A stretch of DNA of 31,999 nucleotides from JAOZTV01 sp965371805 (GTDB taxonomy: Bacteria; Acidobacteriota; Aminicenantia; UBA2199). The notes beneath the pieces are model-generated. The model saw nothing but the letters and a program-made list of their open reading frames with translations, made no database searches and was not told where the DNA came from. A program made the translations under genes and the position numbers. The stretch is taken from assembly GCA_965371805.1 (NCBI GenBank), contig CBDUZW010000061.1:1-31999 (forward strand), read 5' to 3'. Shown here one piece after another: positions 25,861 through 31,999 of the stretch; position 1 is the stretch's first letter; the number at the start of each line of letters is the position of its first letter.

Positions 25861-26554
25861 ACTTGTTATTGTTAAATGGTTTAATAAACTACTAAATAAA
25901 ATTTTTAACCTTGGGGAAAGTTTCTTACCTGCACATATATTCATGGCAGGTCTGGTTACCATATTAATTCTTGTTTTTTTTAAATATTCCGCAAAGAATT
26001 TATCGCTTTATCCAAAAAAAATGCAGCAATTTCTTGAAATGTTATATAAAGCATTTCAATCTATAATTGATAATGAAATCGGAGAGGAAGGAAGAAAATT
26101 TATCCCGGCAATTGGAACTTTAGGTATTTTTATTGCAGTTTCAAATATTATCGGCTTATTTCCGGAAATGGGATCACCTACTGCGAATCTAAATATAACT
26201 GTGGGATGTGCATTATTTGTTTTTATTTACTATCACTATCATGGCGTAAAAAAACATGGAGTTCTTGGATATTTAAAAACATTTGCAGGTCCTGTATGGT
26301 GGCTGGTACCACTTTTTTTTCCTATTGAGATAATTTCCCACGTCTCACGGCCCTTATCACTTGCAATGAGGCTTTTCGGTAATATTTTTGGAGAAGATCT
26401 TGTTATTATAATCATAGCTTCAATTATTCCAATGGGACTCATTGGACCTATTCCTGTTATGGGGCTGGCTGTTTTCACTTCTTTATTACAGGCATTCATT
26501 TTCGTAACATTATCAACAATATACCTTGCGGGAGCAATGGCAGAAGAACATTAA
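25847..26554 (+). CDS. atpB: ATP synthase Fo subunit a
   Basis: A 235-residue membrane subunit of the Fo motor. The essential stator arginine is in PLSLAMRLFGNIFGEDLV (about residue 175), and the closing segments ALLQAFIFVTLSTIYL match the last helix, with its conserved Q-A and Y. An N-terminal helix (about 22-42) is followed by ISNIIGLFPE-like NIIGLFPEMGSPTANLN, the family's helix-2 loop. Length is normal. It forms the ion path against the c ring encoded next. The F1 genes are not here, so the operon is split, as in Deltaproteobacteria. Confidence 0.95.
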   Translation: MEEHKLVIVKWFNKLLNKIFNLGESFLPAHIFMAGLVTILILVFFKYSAKNLSLYPKKMQQFLEMLYKAFQSIIDNEIGEEGRKFIPAIGTLGIFIAVSNIIGLFPEMGSPTANLNITVGCALFVFIYYHYHGVKKHGVLGYLKTFAGPVWWLVPLFFPIEIISHVSRPLSLAMRLFGNIFGEDLVIIIIASIIPMGLIGPIPVMGLAVFTSLLQAFIFVTLSTIYLAGAMAEEH

Positions 26555-26571
26555 TCAAGGAGGACATATAA

Positions 26572-26910
26572 ATGAAAAAAAAATTGATGTTAATTTTATT
26601 AGTATTATTATTTTCAATCCCAATGATGGCTACAGAAGGTAGTTCAGGTGTTAATGCTACACCTCTATTCATGTGGTCAATAATTATTGGTGGAGCAGCG
26701 CTGGCAATTGCTGCATCAGCAGGTGCTTATGCACAATCCAAAGCATTTCAGGTTGCTGCTGAAAATATTGGAAGAAACCCTGCTGCAGCAGATTCAATTA
26801 GAGGTATTTTAATCATTGCGCTAGCTCTCATTGAATCACTTGTTATTTATGTACTTTTAATCGATTTGATAATTTTCTTCGTAAAATGGGGAAATTATAC
26901 TGTTAATTAA
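26572..26910 (+). CDS. atpE: ATP synthase Fo subunit c with Na+-type ion site
   Basis: A 112-residue c-ring subunit, longer than the usual 75-90 because of an N-terminal extension of about 30 residues that reads as a cleavable signal (KKKLMLILLVLLFSIPMMA). Two TM helices are joined by a polar loop with the R-N-P motif (GRNPAA). The ion-binding Glu is in LALIESLVIYVLL, with Ser right after it and Tyr five residues later. A Gln thirteen residues before the loop Arg (in AYAQSKAF) lines up with Gln32 of Na+-binding rings such as Ilyobacter tartaricus. Together Q, E-S and Y match the Na+ pattern. A very strong SD (AAGGAGG) precedes the ATG, fitting the need for many c copies. A terminator follows. 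Confidence 0.92.
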   Translation: MKKKLMLILLVLLFSIPMMATEGSSGVNATPLFMWSIIIGGAALAIAASAGAYAQSKAFQVAAENIGRNPAAADSIRGILIIALALIESLVIYVLLIDLIIFFVKWGNYTVN

Positions 26911-26927
26911 TAGACATATATAATTTT

Positions 26928-26962
26928 AAAACCCGGGTTTTTCAAAAAACCCGGGTTTTTTT
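26928..26962 (+). terminator. Strong intrinsic terminator after atpE
   Basis: AAAACCCGGGTTTTT (26928-26942) pairs with AAAAACCCGGGTTTT (26945-26959), giving a 15-bp stem with a CCCGGG core on each side; the loop in practice would be a few TTCAAA bases. The right arm runs into seven Ts (26956-26962). This is the clearest terminator in the window and closes the atp block. The next gene's ATG is at 26966, only 3 nt after the T run. Confidence 0.92.
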
Positions 26963-26965
26963 ATA

Positions 26966-27844
26966 ATGAAAATAAAAGATTTTTCTATAACAAAAAATAT
27001 ATGGATAGCTCTAAAGTCTTTTTTTAAAGAGGGTGGTCTGGACAAATCCAGTATACTCGCTTATTATTCAATTTTTTCATCTCTTTTTGTTCTGACTTTT
27101 TTCATTTTTATCTTTACTAAATTAATTGGAAACATTGATTCAACTCTTACTAATATGTATCCATTTTCGCCTGATCTATTAAAAAACATTTCTTCAGATA
27201 TTCTTTTTAAAGCTGAAGATATTTCAAGTAAACTGCAGGAAATTGGAATTATTGGAATTGTAATTTTTATATTTTTATCATTTTTAGTATTTAATAAAAT
27301 AGTACAATATGTGAATGACATGTTTCATATAAAGATAAAAAAGCACCTCTTTAAAAGTAGAATAAATGAATTTGCCATATTACTTGTTATGAGTTTTCTT
27401 GGATTATTATCCTTTTTTTTTACAGGATTCATTTCCACAATAACATCAAAACATAATTTTATAACTGATAATATTGATATAAAGTTCATTAATTTATTTA
27501 ATAATTTTCTATTAAAATACCTAGTGCCATCTTTAATTACTTTTCTTGTTTTTTTCTTTATATATAAATGGATCCCTGAGAAAAAAGTTTGTGTTAAAGG
27601 TGCTTTGATCTCATCAATAATATCAACTCTATTATGGGAAGTTATAAAAAGACTGTATGCATATTATTTAGTAAATATCTCAGTTATTGGACAAATAAAG
27701 GGACCTGTTATAGCAATAATACTATTTGGCTTTTGGATGGAAATATCAATGGGCATTATGTTATTTGGTGCAAAATTAACACATATATTCGATATTGAAA
27801 GTAATACTAAAAATAAAAATATAATTGAAAATAATAATGAATAA
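26966..27844 (+). CDS. YihY/BrkB family membrane protein
   Basis: A 292-residue protein of the YihY (formerly BrkB or Rbn) family. About six TM helices are visible (near 35-53, 90-111, 129-150, 177-196, 204-222 and 240-265). The family landmark DKSSILAYYSIFSSLFVL near residue 27 and the NKIVQYVNDMFHI region are present, as is VKGALISSIISTLLWEVIKR. The function is not known; the family is an inner-membrane protein once misassigned as RNase BN. The start is 3 nt after the terminator T run and has no SD. A TATAAT at 26962-26967 overlaps the ATG and cannot serve this start. So expression probably depends on readthrough. Confidence 0.85.
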   Translation: MKIKDFSITKNIWIALKSFFKEGGLDKSSILAYYSIFSSLFVLTFFIFIFTKLIGNIDSTLTNMYPFSPDLLKNISSDILFKAEDISSKLQEIGIIGIVIFIFLSFLVFNKIVQYVNDMFHIKIKKHLFKSRINEFAILLVMSFLGLLSFFFTGFISTITSKHNFITDNIDIKFINLFNNFLLKYLVPSLITFLVFFFIYKWIPEKKVCVKGALISSIISTLLWEVIKRLYAYYLVNISVIGQIKGPVIAIILFGFWMEISMGIMLFGAKLTHIFDIESNTKNKNIIENNNE

Positions 27845-27862
27845 ATCTACATTGGAGGAACA

Positions 27863-28558
27863 ATGAAAAAAACTACAAATTTAATACTTTTGTTACTACT
27901 GGTCTCAACATTTATATATGCTGGAGCAGAGATCAAATTTAAAGAAACTACAGTGGACTGGGGAGAAGTTGATAATGGAGAAATAGCTGATCTGGTATTT
28001 GAGTTTGAAAATACCGGGGATTCAGTTTTGATAATTAAACAGATCAAAAGTACATGTGGATGCACAGTCACTCATATTGATAAGAAAGAATTTCAACCTG
28101 GTGAAACAGGTAAAATTCCGGTAAAGTTCAACTCAAAGGGTTATAGAGGTAAAGTCCTTAAAACAATTACCGTAATTACAAATACAAAATCAAATAATGG
28201 ATATACAAGATTAAAACTTACGGGAAAAGTAAAAATAGGAGATACAGCTCAATGTAAAGTTTTTCCAGATAAACTCTTCTTAAAGGATGTATTTATGTCT
28301 GAACCACAATCCAGAAAAATTGCAATTAAAAATACTGGTACAAAAGATCTAAAACTGATTGAATTTACACATGATCCTGAACTGAGTCTATCTGTATCAA
28401 AGTCTATAATCAAACCTAAAGAATCAGCTGAATTAACTATAACTATAAATCCTCATGAAATAGGAAATCATTCATCTTTTATTAAAATAAGAACAAATCA
28501 ATATGGAAGAACCATTACTCTTGTAAAAGTTAAGGCTTTTATTAAAAATAAAAAATAG
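27863..28558 (+). CDS. Exported DUF1573 protein with two Ig-like repeats
   Basis: A 231-residue protein with a signal peptide (KTTNLILLLLLVSTFIYAG, cleaved around residue 19-21) and two DUF1573/ASPM-SPD-2-like beta domains. The first has WGEVDNGEIADLVFEFENTG and the typical IKSTCGCTV, with Cys at the edge strand. The second (KVFPDKLFLKDVFMSEPQS to the end) repeats the layout but lacks the CGC motif. Such proteins are periplasmic or surface-associated, with no known activity. GGAGG lies before the ATG. It is 18 nt after the YihY-like gene and 11 nt before the MinD-like gene, so it sits inside an operon. Confidence 0.85.
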   Translation: MKKTTNLILLLLLVSTFIYAGAEIKFKETTVDWGEVDNGEIADLVFEFENTGDSVLIIKQIKSTCGCTVTHIDKKEFQPGETGKIPVKFNSKGYRGKVLKTITVITNTKSNNGYTRLKLTGKVKIGDTAQCKVFPDKLFLKDVFMSEPQSRKIAIKNTGTKDLKLIEFTHDPELSLSVSKSIIKPKESAELTITINPHEIGNHSSFIKIRTNQYGRTITLVKVKAFIKNKK

Positions 28559-28569
28559 ATTAATTTTCT

Positions 28570-29529
28570 ATGGAAAGAATAATGGATGAGATTAATTCCA
28601 CAAATCGAGATGCTGAAATATGGGCAATTGCCGGCGGTAAAGGAGGAACCGGAAAAACTTTCCTATCAAGCCAGATGGCAATTGCTCTTGCCTCAAAAAA
28701 CAAAAAAGTTATTGTAATTGATACAGATTTTGGTGGTGCAAATATTCATTCATTCTTTGGATTAAAAAAAAAAGTATCATCACTAAATCTTTTTTTTGAG
28801 GATAAAGAACCACTTACAAATCTTATTATTCCAACAGATATAAAAAATCTCAGTATTATTCCTGGAGACTATAACTCCATAACGGTTGATAGTATCAAGT
28901 ATCTGCAGAAACTTAAGCTTTTTAGACATATAAAGAAACTTAAAGCAGATTATATAATATTAGACCTTGGGGCAGGATCAAATTTTAATACAATTGATTT
29001 TTTTCTCCTCGCAGATAAGCATATAGTGGTCACTGTACCTGAAATTACTGCTATAGAAAACCTGTTTCAATTTATAAGAAATACATATTTTAGAAAATTA
29101 TTCTTTCTTCTTGGTGTTTATGGCCTAAAAAATAAAGCAAAAGAAATCTGGAAAGAAAGAAAAAAACATAAAATAACGAATATTATTGGATTAATTGATT
29201 ATATACAAGAAGAAATCGCCGACAACCCTGAGATACTAGCAGAATTATCGGATTTTTCTATAAATATTGTTCTGAATAAATTACGAAATTCCAACGAAAT
29301 TGAACAGGGGCTCTCTATTAGGAGTTTATGTTTGAAATTTCTTGGAGTAAATGCAATGTTTTCAGGTTATGTTGAATACGATTTTCAATTCTGGAAAAAT
29401 TTAAGTTTAATTCAACCTAATTCGATCATTAAGATATCTCCACGAATAAACAAAGAAATATATCAGATAACTGATAATATACTTATGGGAAAACAATTAA
29501 AAATAGGGACAGCTAGATATGGGAAATAG
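28570..29529 (+). CDS. MinD/ParA-like P-loop ATPase
   Basis: A 319-residue ATPase of the MinD/Mrp/FlhG type. The deviant Walker A is GGKGGTGKTF (about 23-32), followed by VIVIDTDFGGANIHSFFGL (the DxD of Walker A') and YIILDLGAGSNF (Walker B). Such proteins position cell structures such as flagella or division machinery by ATP-dependent membrane binding. No clear membrane-targeting helix is seen; the C-terminus is basic (KIGTARYGK). The start may be ATG 28570 or ATG 28582, which has GGAAAG 4 nt ahead. The gene overlaps the next J-like/HTH gene by 11 nt, and this pairing suggests a joint role. It is not MinD itself, as no MinC or MinE is nearby. Confidence 0.85.
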   Translation: MERIMDEINSTNRDAEIWAIAGGKGGTGKTFLSSQMAIALASKNKKVIVIDTDFGGANIHSFFGLKKKVSSLNLFFEDKEPLTNLIIPTDIKNLSIIPGDYNSITVDSIKYLQKLKLFRHIKKLKADYIILDLGAGSNFNTIDFFLLADKHIVVTVPEITAIENLFQFIRNTYFRKLFFLLGVYGLKNKAKEIWKERKKHKITNIIGLIDYIQEEIADNPEILAELSDFSINIVLNKLRNSNEIEQGLSIRSLCLKFLGVNAMFSGYVEYDFQFWKNLSLIQPNSIIKISPRINKEIYQITDNILMGKQLKIGTARYGK

Positions 29530-30055
29530 AGAGGAATTCCATCAACACTTTACAATTCTGGAAGTTACTGACGATTCATCCTTTCATGATGTTAAAGATT
29601 CATATCTTCACTTAAAAAACCTATATTCATCTGACTCAAGAATCTTTAGTTCCTTCTCAAATAATTCAGGACTAAAAAAAAAAAAGGAATTCCTTTTACA
29701 AATCGAGAATTCCTATAAAATTTTAAAGAAATATTTTAAGGAAGAAGAGAAAATAAAATTGACAAATACTGAGCAAAGAGTATTGGAAAACAAAATTCCT
29801 GAATTTGAAATATACTCTGGTAATTCCTTAAGATTAATAAGAGAAGTACTGGGAATCGACTTAGAAGAAGTATCTTTTGCAAGTGGGATTAGTATTACTC
29901 ATTTGAGAAACATCGAAGCTGAACAATATGATTTTTTACCTCCGAAAGGTTATATAAAAGCATTCATAAGAAAATATGCAGAATTTTTATCATTAGATCC
30001 AATAAAAGCCAGTAATGATTATATTAATAATATGGAAAAAAAACAGAAAGAATAA
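29519..30055 (+). CDS. Degenerate J-domain fused to a RodZ-like HTH
   Basis: A 178-residue protein with two parts. Residues 8-75 read like a J domain (HFTILEVTDDSSFHDVKDSY, later LLQIENSYKILKKYF), but the HPD tripeptide expected in the loop is replaced by SSD in LYSSDSR, so DnaK stimulation is unlikely. Residues 104-170 form an HTH_25/RodZ-type helix-turn-helix (LRLIREVLGIDLEEVSFASG, ITHLRNIEAEQYDFLP, GYIKAFIRKYAEFLSLDP). RodZ uses this domain to bind MreB rather than DNA. No TM segment is present. It overlaps the MinD-like gene by 11 nt and is likely its partner. Confidence 0.7.
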   Translation: MGNREEFHQHFTILEVTDDSSFHDVKDSYLHLKNLYSSDSRIFSSFSNNSGLKKKKEFLLQIENSYKILKKYFKEEEKIKLTNTEQRVLENKIPEFEIYSGNSLRLIREVLGIDLEEVSFASGISITHLRNIEAEQYDFLPPKGYIKAFIRKYAEFLSLDPIKASNDYINNMEKKQKE

Positions 30056-30074
30056 GATTCTCCGCCAAGAATAA

Positions 30075-31262
30075 TTACTCTGATCTTTTAATCTGCATTA
30101 TAATTGATATTGAATTTACAATAAAAATAAAAACACTTAATACAAAAGCTGAAATTAAAACTATGGGATATATACTCTTGCTTAATGTAAATCCTAATGG
30201 AATAATATAATTATTTAATTTAATTTTAGTAATATATAAAATAATTATTGTGATGATATCTACAACTATAATAATTGACAAAAAATATAAAATATATAAT
30301 TTGCTGATATTGAGATAATGATATCCAAGATGTAAAAGAATTGTAATTTTTTCCAGAGATTTTGAGATCAATAAACGAAAACTTAGAATAAATATAAAAA
30401 ATGATAGAAAAATAATCAAAATTGATATTCCCCCTACTACAAACAGAACAATCTTTAAAATAGTACTAATCCTGCTTTTTTTTAATTTATCTTTTAAAGT
30501 TAAGTATTTATTTTTTTTTAAAAACTTAAGAATTTCTGGATTTGAAGGATCATCAGTAACAATAATTACCCTTGAAACCATCTTGCCTTTTTGATCTCCG
30601 TATATATTGTTTGCCCAGGATAAAAATGAAAAGGGAACCATAATTGAATTGATCCTATCTGAGAAACCTGCAATTTTTGCATTTAATGTTAATTTTTTAT
30701 TATTTCCATTAAGCCTTACTTTAATAGGAATCATTTCAAAAGCTTTTTCCGGTATCTGTGCCAGTCCCTGGCCAGGTGCAAACCCGAAATTGTATAAATT
30801 AACATAATCTCTTGGAATTATTATAGGAAGTTCAGGATTATCAGGATCCCATTTCCAACGTTCTTTTTTGTCATTTTCAAGATCAATATACTCATCAGGT
30901 ATTGCCTCAAAAAATAACCCGCTGGTAAGCTCTGAGTCCCCAATCCTTACAATTATAAATACCTTAAACTTATTAGATAAAAATTGCGATGCTTTTTTTA
31001 CAAAACTCTGCTTTTTTATATTTTTTATCTCTTTTTCAGTAAAGACTGCTTTTTTATCACCTATCGTATTAAAAATAGAAACTGATTTATATAGAACCAT
31101 AAATTCCGGACTTATTAGATCTTTATTCTTACTGATCAATGTATCCGCATCAAAATAAAACTGTATTGTAATAAGTAACAGAAACATTCCTGTTATAGTA
31201 CCAAATATTGCACCTATTAATTGTAATTTGCCGGTTTTTTTTAATAGTAATTTAATTAACAT
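30075..31262 (-). CDS. FtsX/LolE-like ABC transporter permease
   Basis: A 395-residue membrane protein with the MacB/FtsX layout: one N-terminal TM (about 18-34), a large extracytoplasmic domain (about 35-265), then three TM helices near the C-terminus (about 268-293, 320-345, 358-385). The start is set at ATG 31262 because GAGG lies 7 nt ahead; TTG 31268 overlapping the upstream stop is the alternative. The extracytoplasmic part is rich in Lys and includes FFEAIPDEYIDLENDKKERW. Proteins of this type move lipoproteins or signal across the membrane without classic transport. It pairs with the ATPase gene just upstream. Confidence 0.8.
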   Translation of the reverse strand: MLIKLLLKKTGKLQLIGAIFGTITGMFLLLITIQFYFDADTLISKNKDLISPEFMVLYKSVSIFNTIGDKKAVFTEKEIKNIKKQSFVKKASQFLSNKFKVFIIVRIGDSELTSGLFFEAIPDEYIDLENDKKERWKWDPDNPELPIIIPRDYVNLYNFGFAPGQGLAQIPEKAFEMIPIKVRLNGNNKKLTLNAKIAGFSDRINSIMVPFSFLSWANNIYGDQKGKMVSRVIIVTDDPSNPEILKFLKKNKYLTLKDKLKKSRISTILKIVLFVVGGISILIIFLSFFIFILSFRLLISKSLEKITILLHLGYHYLNISKLYILYFLSIIIVVDIITIIILYITKIKLNNYIIPLGFTLSKSIYPIVLISAFVLSVFIFIVNSISIIMQIKRSE

Positions 31263-31264
31263 AT

Positions 31265-31906
31265 TCAAACCTCATATGTTCTGTCATATTCTATATCGTA
31301 ACGGCTGTCTAATGATGATAATAATAAACCGGCTCCCTGCTTTTTACACTCATTTGTAATTAAATTACATCCCGTTTTCTGATTCTCCTTATCTAGATGA
31401 CTAAAAGGTTCATCAAGTAAAAGGTATTCATATGGTTGACAAAGAGACCTCAGGAGTGCAATTCTCTGTCTTTGTCCAAAGGAGAGTTTAATTACAATTT
31501 TATCCAGGCATTTCCTAATTCCAAGCATCTCGGACATCTTATAAATTTCATTTTTTGATTTAAAATTTGTCTGTTTATTATTGATCTCAATATTTTCAAA
31601 TCCAGTCAAATCTGAAAACAATCTAAGCCCCTGAAATAAATATGATAACTTCTTTTGCCTTAAAAGACTCCGCTCCATAGTAGAGAACATCCTAATATCT
31701 CTATTATCAAAAAGCGCAGTTCCAGAATAATCATTTCTGATTCCATAAATTATAGACAATAAAGTCGTTTTTCCTTTTCCTGATGTTGATCTTATCAGAT
31801 AAAGCTTCCCTCTTTCAAAAGAGACATCATTTTTATCCCATACAGAAGAGCTCGCATAATCTAACTCAGCAATTGGGAAAGGCAATACTTTTTCAAAAAC
31901 TATCAT
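31265..31906 (-). CDS. Degenerate ABC transporter ATP-binding protein
   Basis: A 213-residue ABC ATPase, short for the family. Walker A is STSGKGKTT (40-48), with Ser replacing the first Gly. The signature is LSFGQRQR (141-148) instead of LSGGQ. Q-loop YLFQG (Gln92), Walker B YLLLDEP (161-167) and D-loop HLD are present. The H-loop histidine expected after the next strand is missing; the segment reads LLLSSLDSR. So ATP binding seems kept but hydrolysis may be altered. It has its own promoter close to the ATG and no SD, and is followed by its permease partner 2 nt after its stop. Confidence 0.8.
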   Translation of the reverse strand: MIVFEKVLPFPIAELDYASSSVWDKNDVSFERGKLYLIRSTSGKGKTTLLSIIYGIRNDYSGTALFDNRDIRMFSTMERSLLRQKKLSYLFQGLRLFSDLTGFENIEINNKQTNFKSKNEIYKMSEMLGIRKCLDKIVIKLSFGQRQRIALLRSLCQPYEYLLLDEPFSHLDKENQKTGCNLITNECKKQGAGLLLSSLDSRYDIEYDRTYEV

Positions 31907-31911
31907 CAGGA

Positions 31912-31940
31912 ATATTAATATAAGTTGAGCTTTATGTCAA
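31912..31940 (-). promoter_or_regulatory. Promoter of the ABC pair at the window end, leaderless arrangement
   Basis: Read on the minus strand, a perfect TTGACA (31940-31935) and TAATAT (31917-31912) are separated by 17 bp. Five bases, TCCTG, then separate the -10 box from the ATG at 31906, so transcription should start at or next to the ATG. The remaining bases to the window end hold nothing I can name. Confidence 0.6.
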
Positions 31941-31999
31941 AGACATGTACGAGTCCATAACATATTAGATTTAAAAGAATTTTTAATCACCATATTCGT

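Noticed and set aside
26962..26967. TATAAT with an upstream TTTTCA at 17 bp, as a promoter for the YihY-like gene
   Set aside because: The expected transcription start (about 26974) is inside the coding sequence and no later in-frame start codon gives a sensible N-terminus.
1..31999. CRISPR array, IS element, integrase, tRNA or rRNA
   Set aside because: I saw no regularly spaced repeats, transposase or integrase motifs, or RNA gene landmarks on either strand. The putative island at 336-2338 shows no flanking attachment repeat that I could find.

Overview
The window is AT-rich chromosomal DNA (roughly 30% GC by eye) from what looks like a diderm, probably anaerobic bacterium. Supporting signs are a lipoprotein lytic transglycosylase, Tat-type signals, polyferredoxin genes, an MglA-type GTPase, chemotaxis proteins, and an atpZ-atpI-atpB-atpE block with no F1 genes beside it. 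The separate Fo block, the stand-alone MglA and the MinD-like/J-HTH pair recall Deltaproteobacteria and allied candidate phyla. No rRNA or other marker gene is present, so I do not name a taxon. No tRNA, rRNA, CRISPR array, IS element or phage gene was seen.

Layout. 1-2338: gene-poor leader, then a two-gene AbiE-like toxin-antitoxin candidate with visibly higher GC than its surroundings, probably acquired. 2531-7354: radical SAM protein, M20 peptidase, divergent nucleoside-phosphorylase-like protein, methyl-accepting chemotaxis protein, glutaredoxin. 7389-11133: apparent operon under a strong promoter overlapped by a near-perfect GATAAT-type palindrome. It encodes two small exported proteins (one YfiR/DUF4154-like), a Tat-signal DUF362 protein and a NapH-NapG fusion polyferredoxin. 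11130-12338 (minus): glycosyltransferase. 12614-16622: MglA-like GTPase with a long C-terminal extension, MltD-like lytic transglycosylase with LysM, ComM-type ATPase. 16680-19415 (minus): seven-TM hybrid histidine kinase. 19528-23046 (minus): ABC ATPase, ABC-2 permease, TPR-like protein and UDP-galactopyranose mutase, tightly packed. 23091-25214: CheA-like kinase and a small acidic protein of unknown function. 25232-26910: AtpZ, AtpI, ATP synthase a and c, closed by a strong terminator. 26966-30055: YihY-like membrane protein, DUF1573 protein, MinD-like ATPase, J-like/HTH protein. 30075-31906 (minus): FtsX/LolE-like permease and a degenerate ABC ATPase.

How the genes may work together. Signal transduction and cell-surface functions dominate: MCP, CheA-like kinase, hybrid kinase, MglA, lytic transglycosylase, glycosyltransferase, galactofuranose precursor enzyme and two ABC exporters. 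The c-subunit carries the residue pattern of Na+-binding rings, suggesting sodium energetics. Several genes (336, 12338 minus, 23091, 31906 minus) have a promoter -10 box only 5-6 nt before the ATG and no Shine-Dalgarno, whereas others have classical SD sites. This suggests a mix of leaderless and led transcripts.

The best candidates for something under-described are the GATAAT-operator redox/export operon at 7389-11133 and the AbiE-like pair at 336-2338. All functional calls come from reading the sequence; no database search was run.
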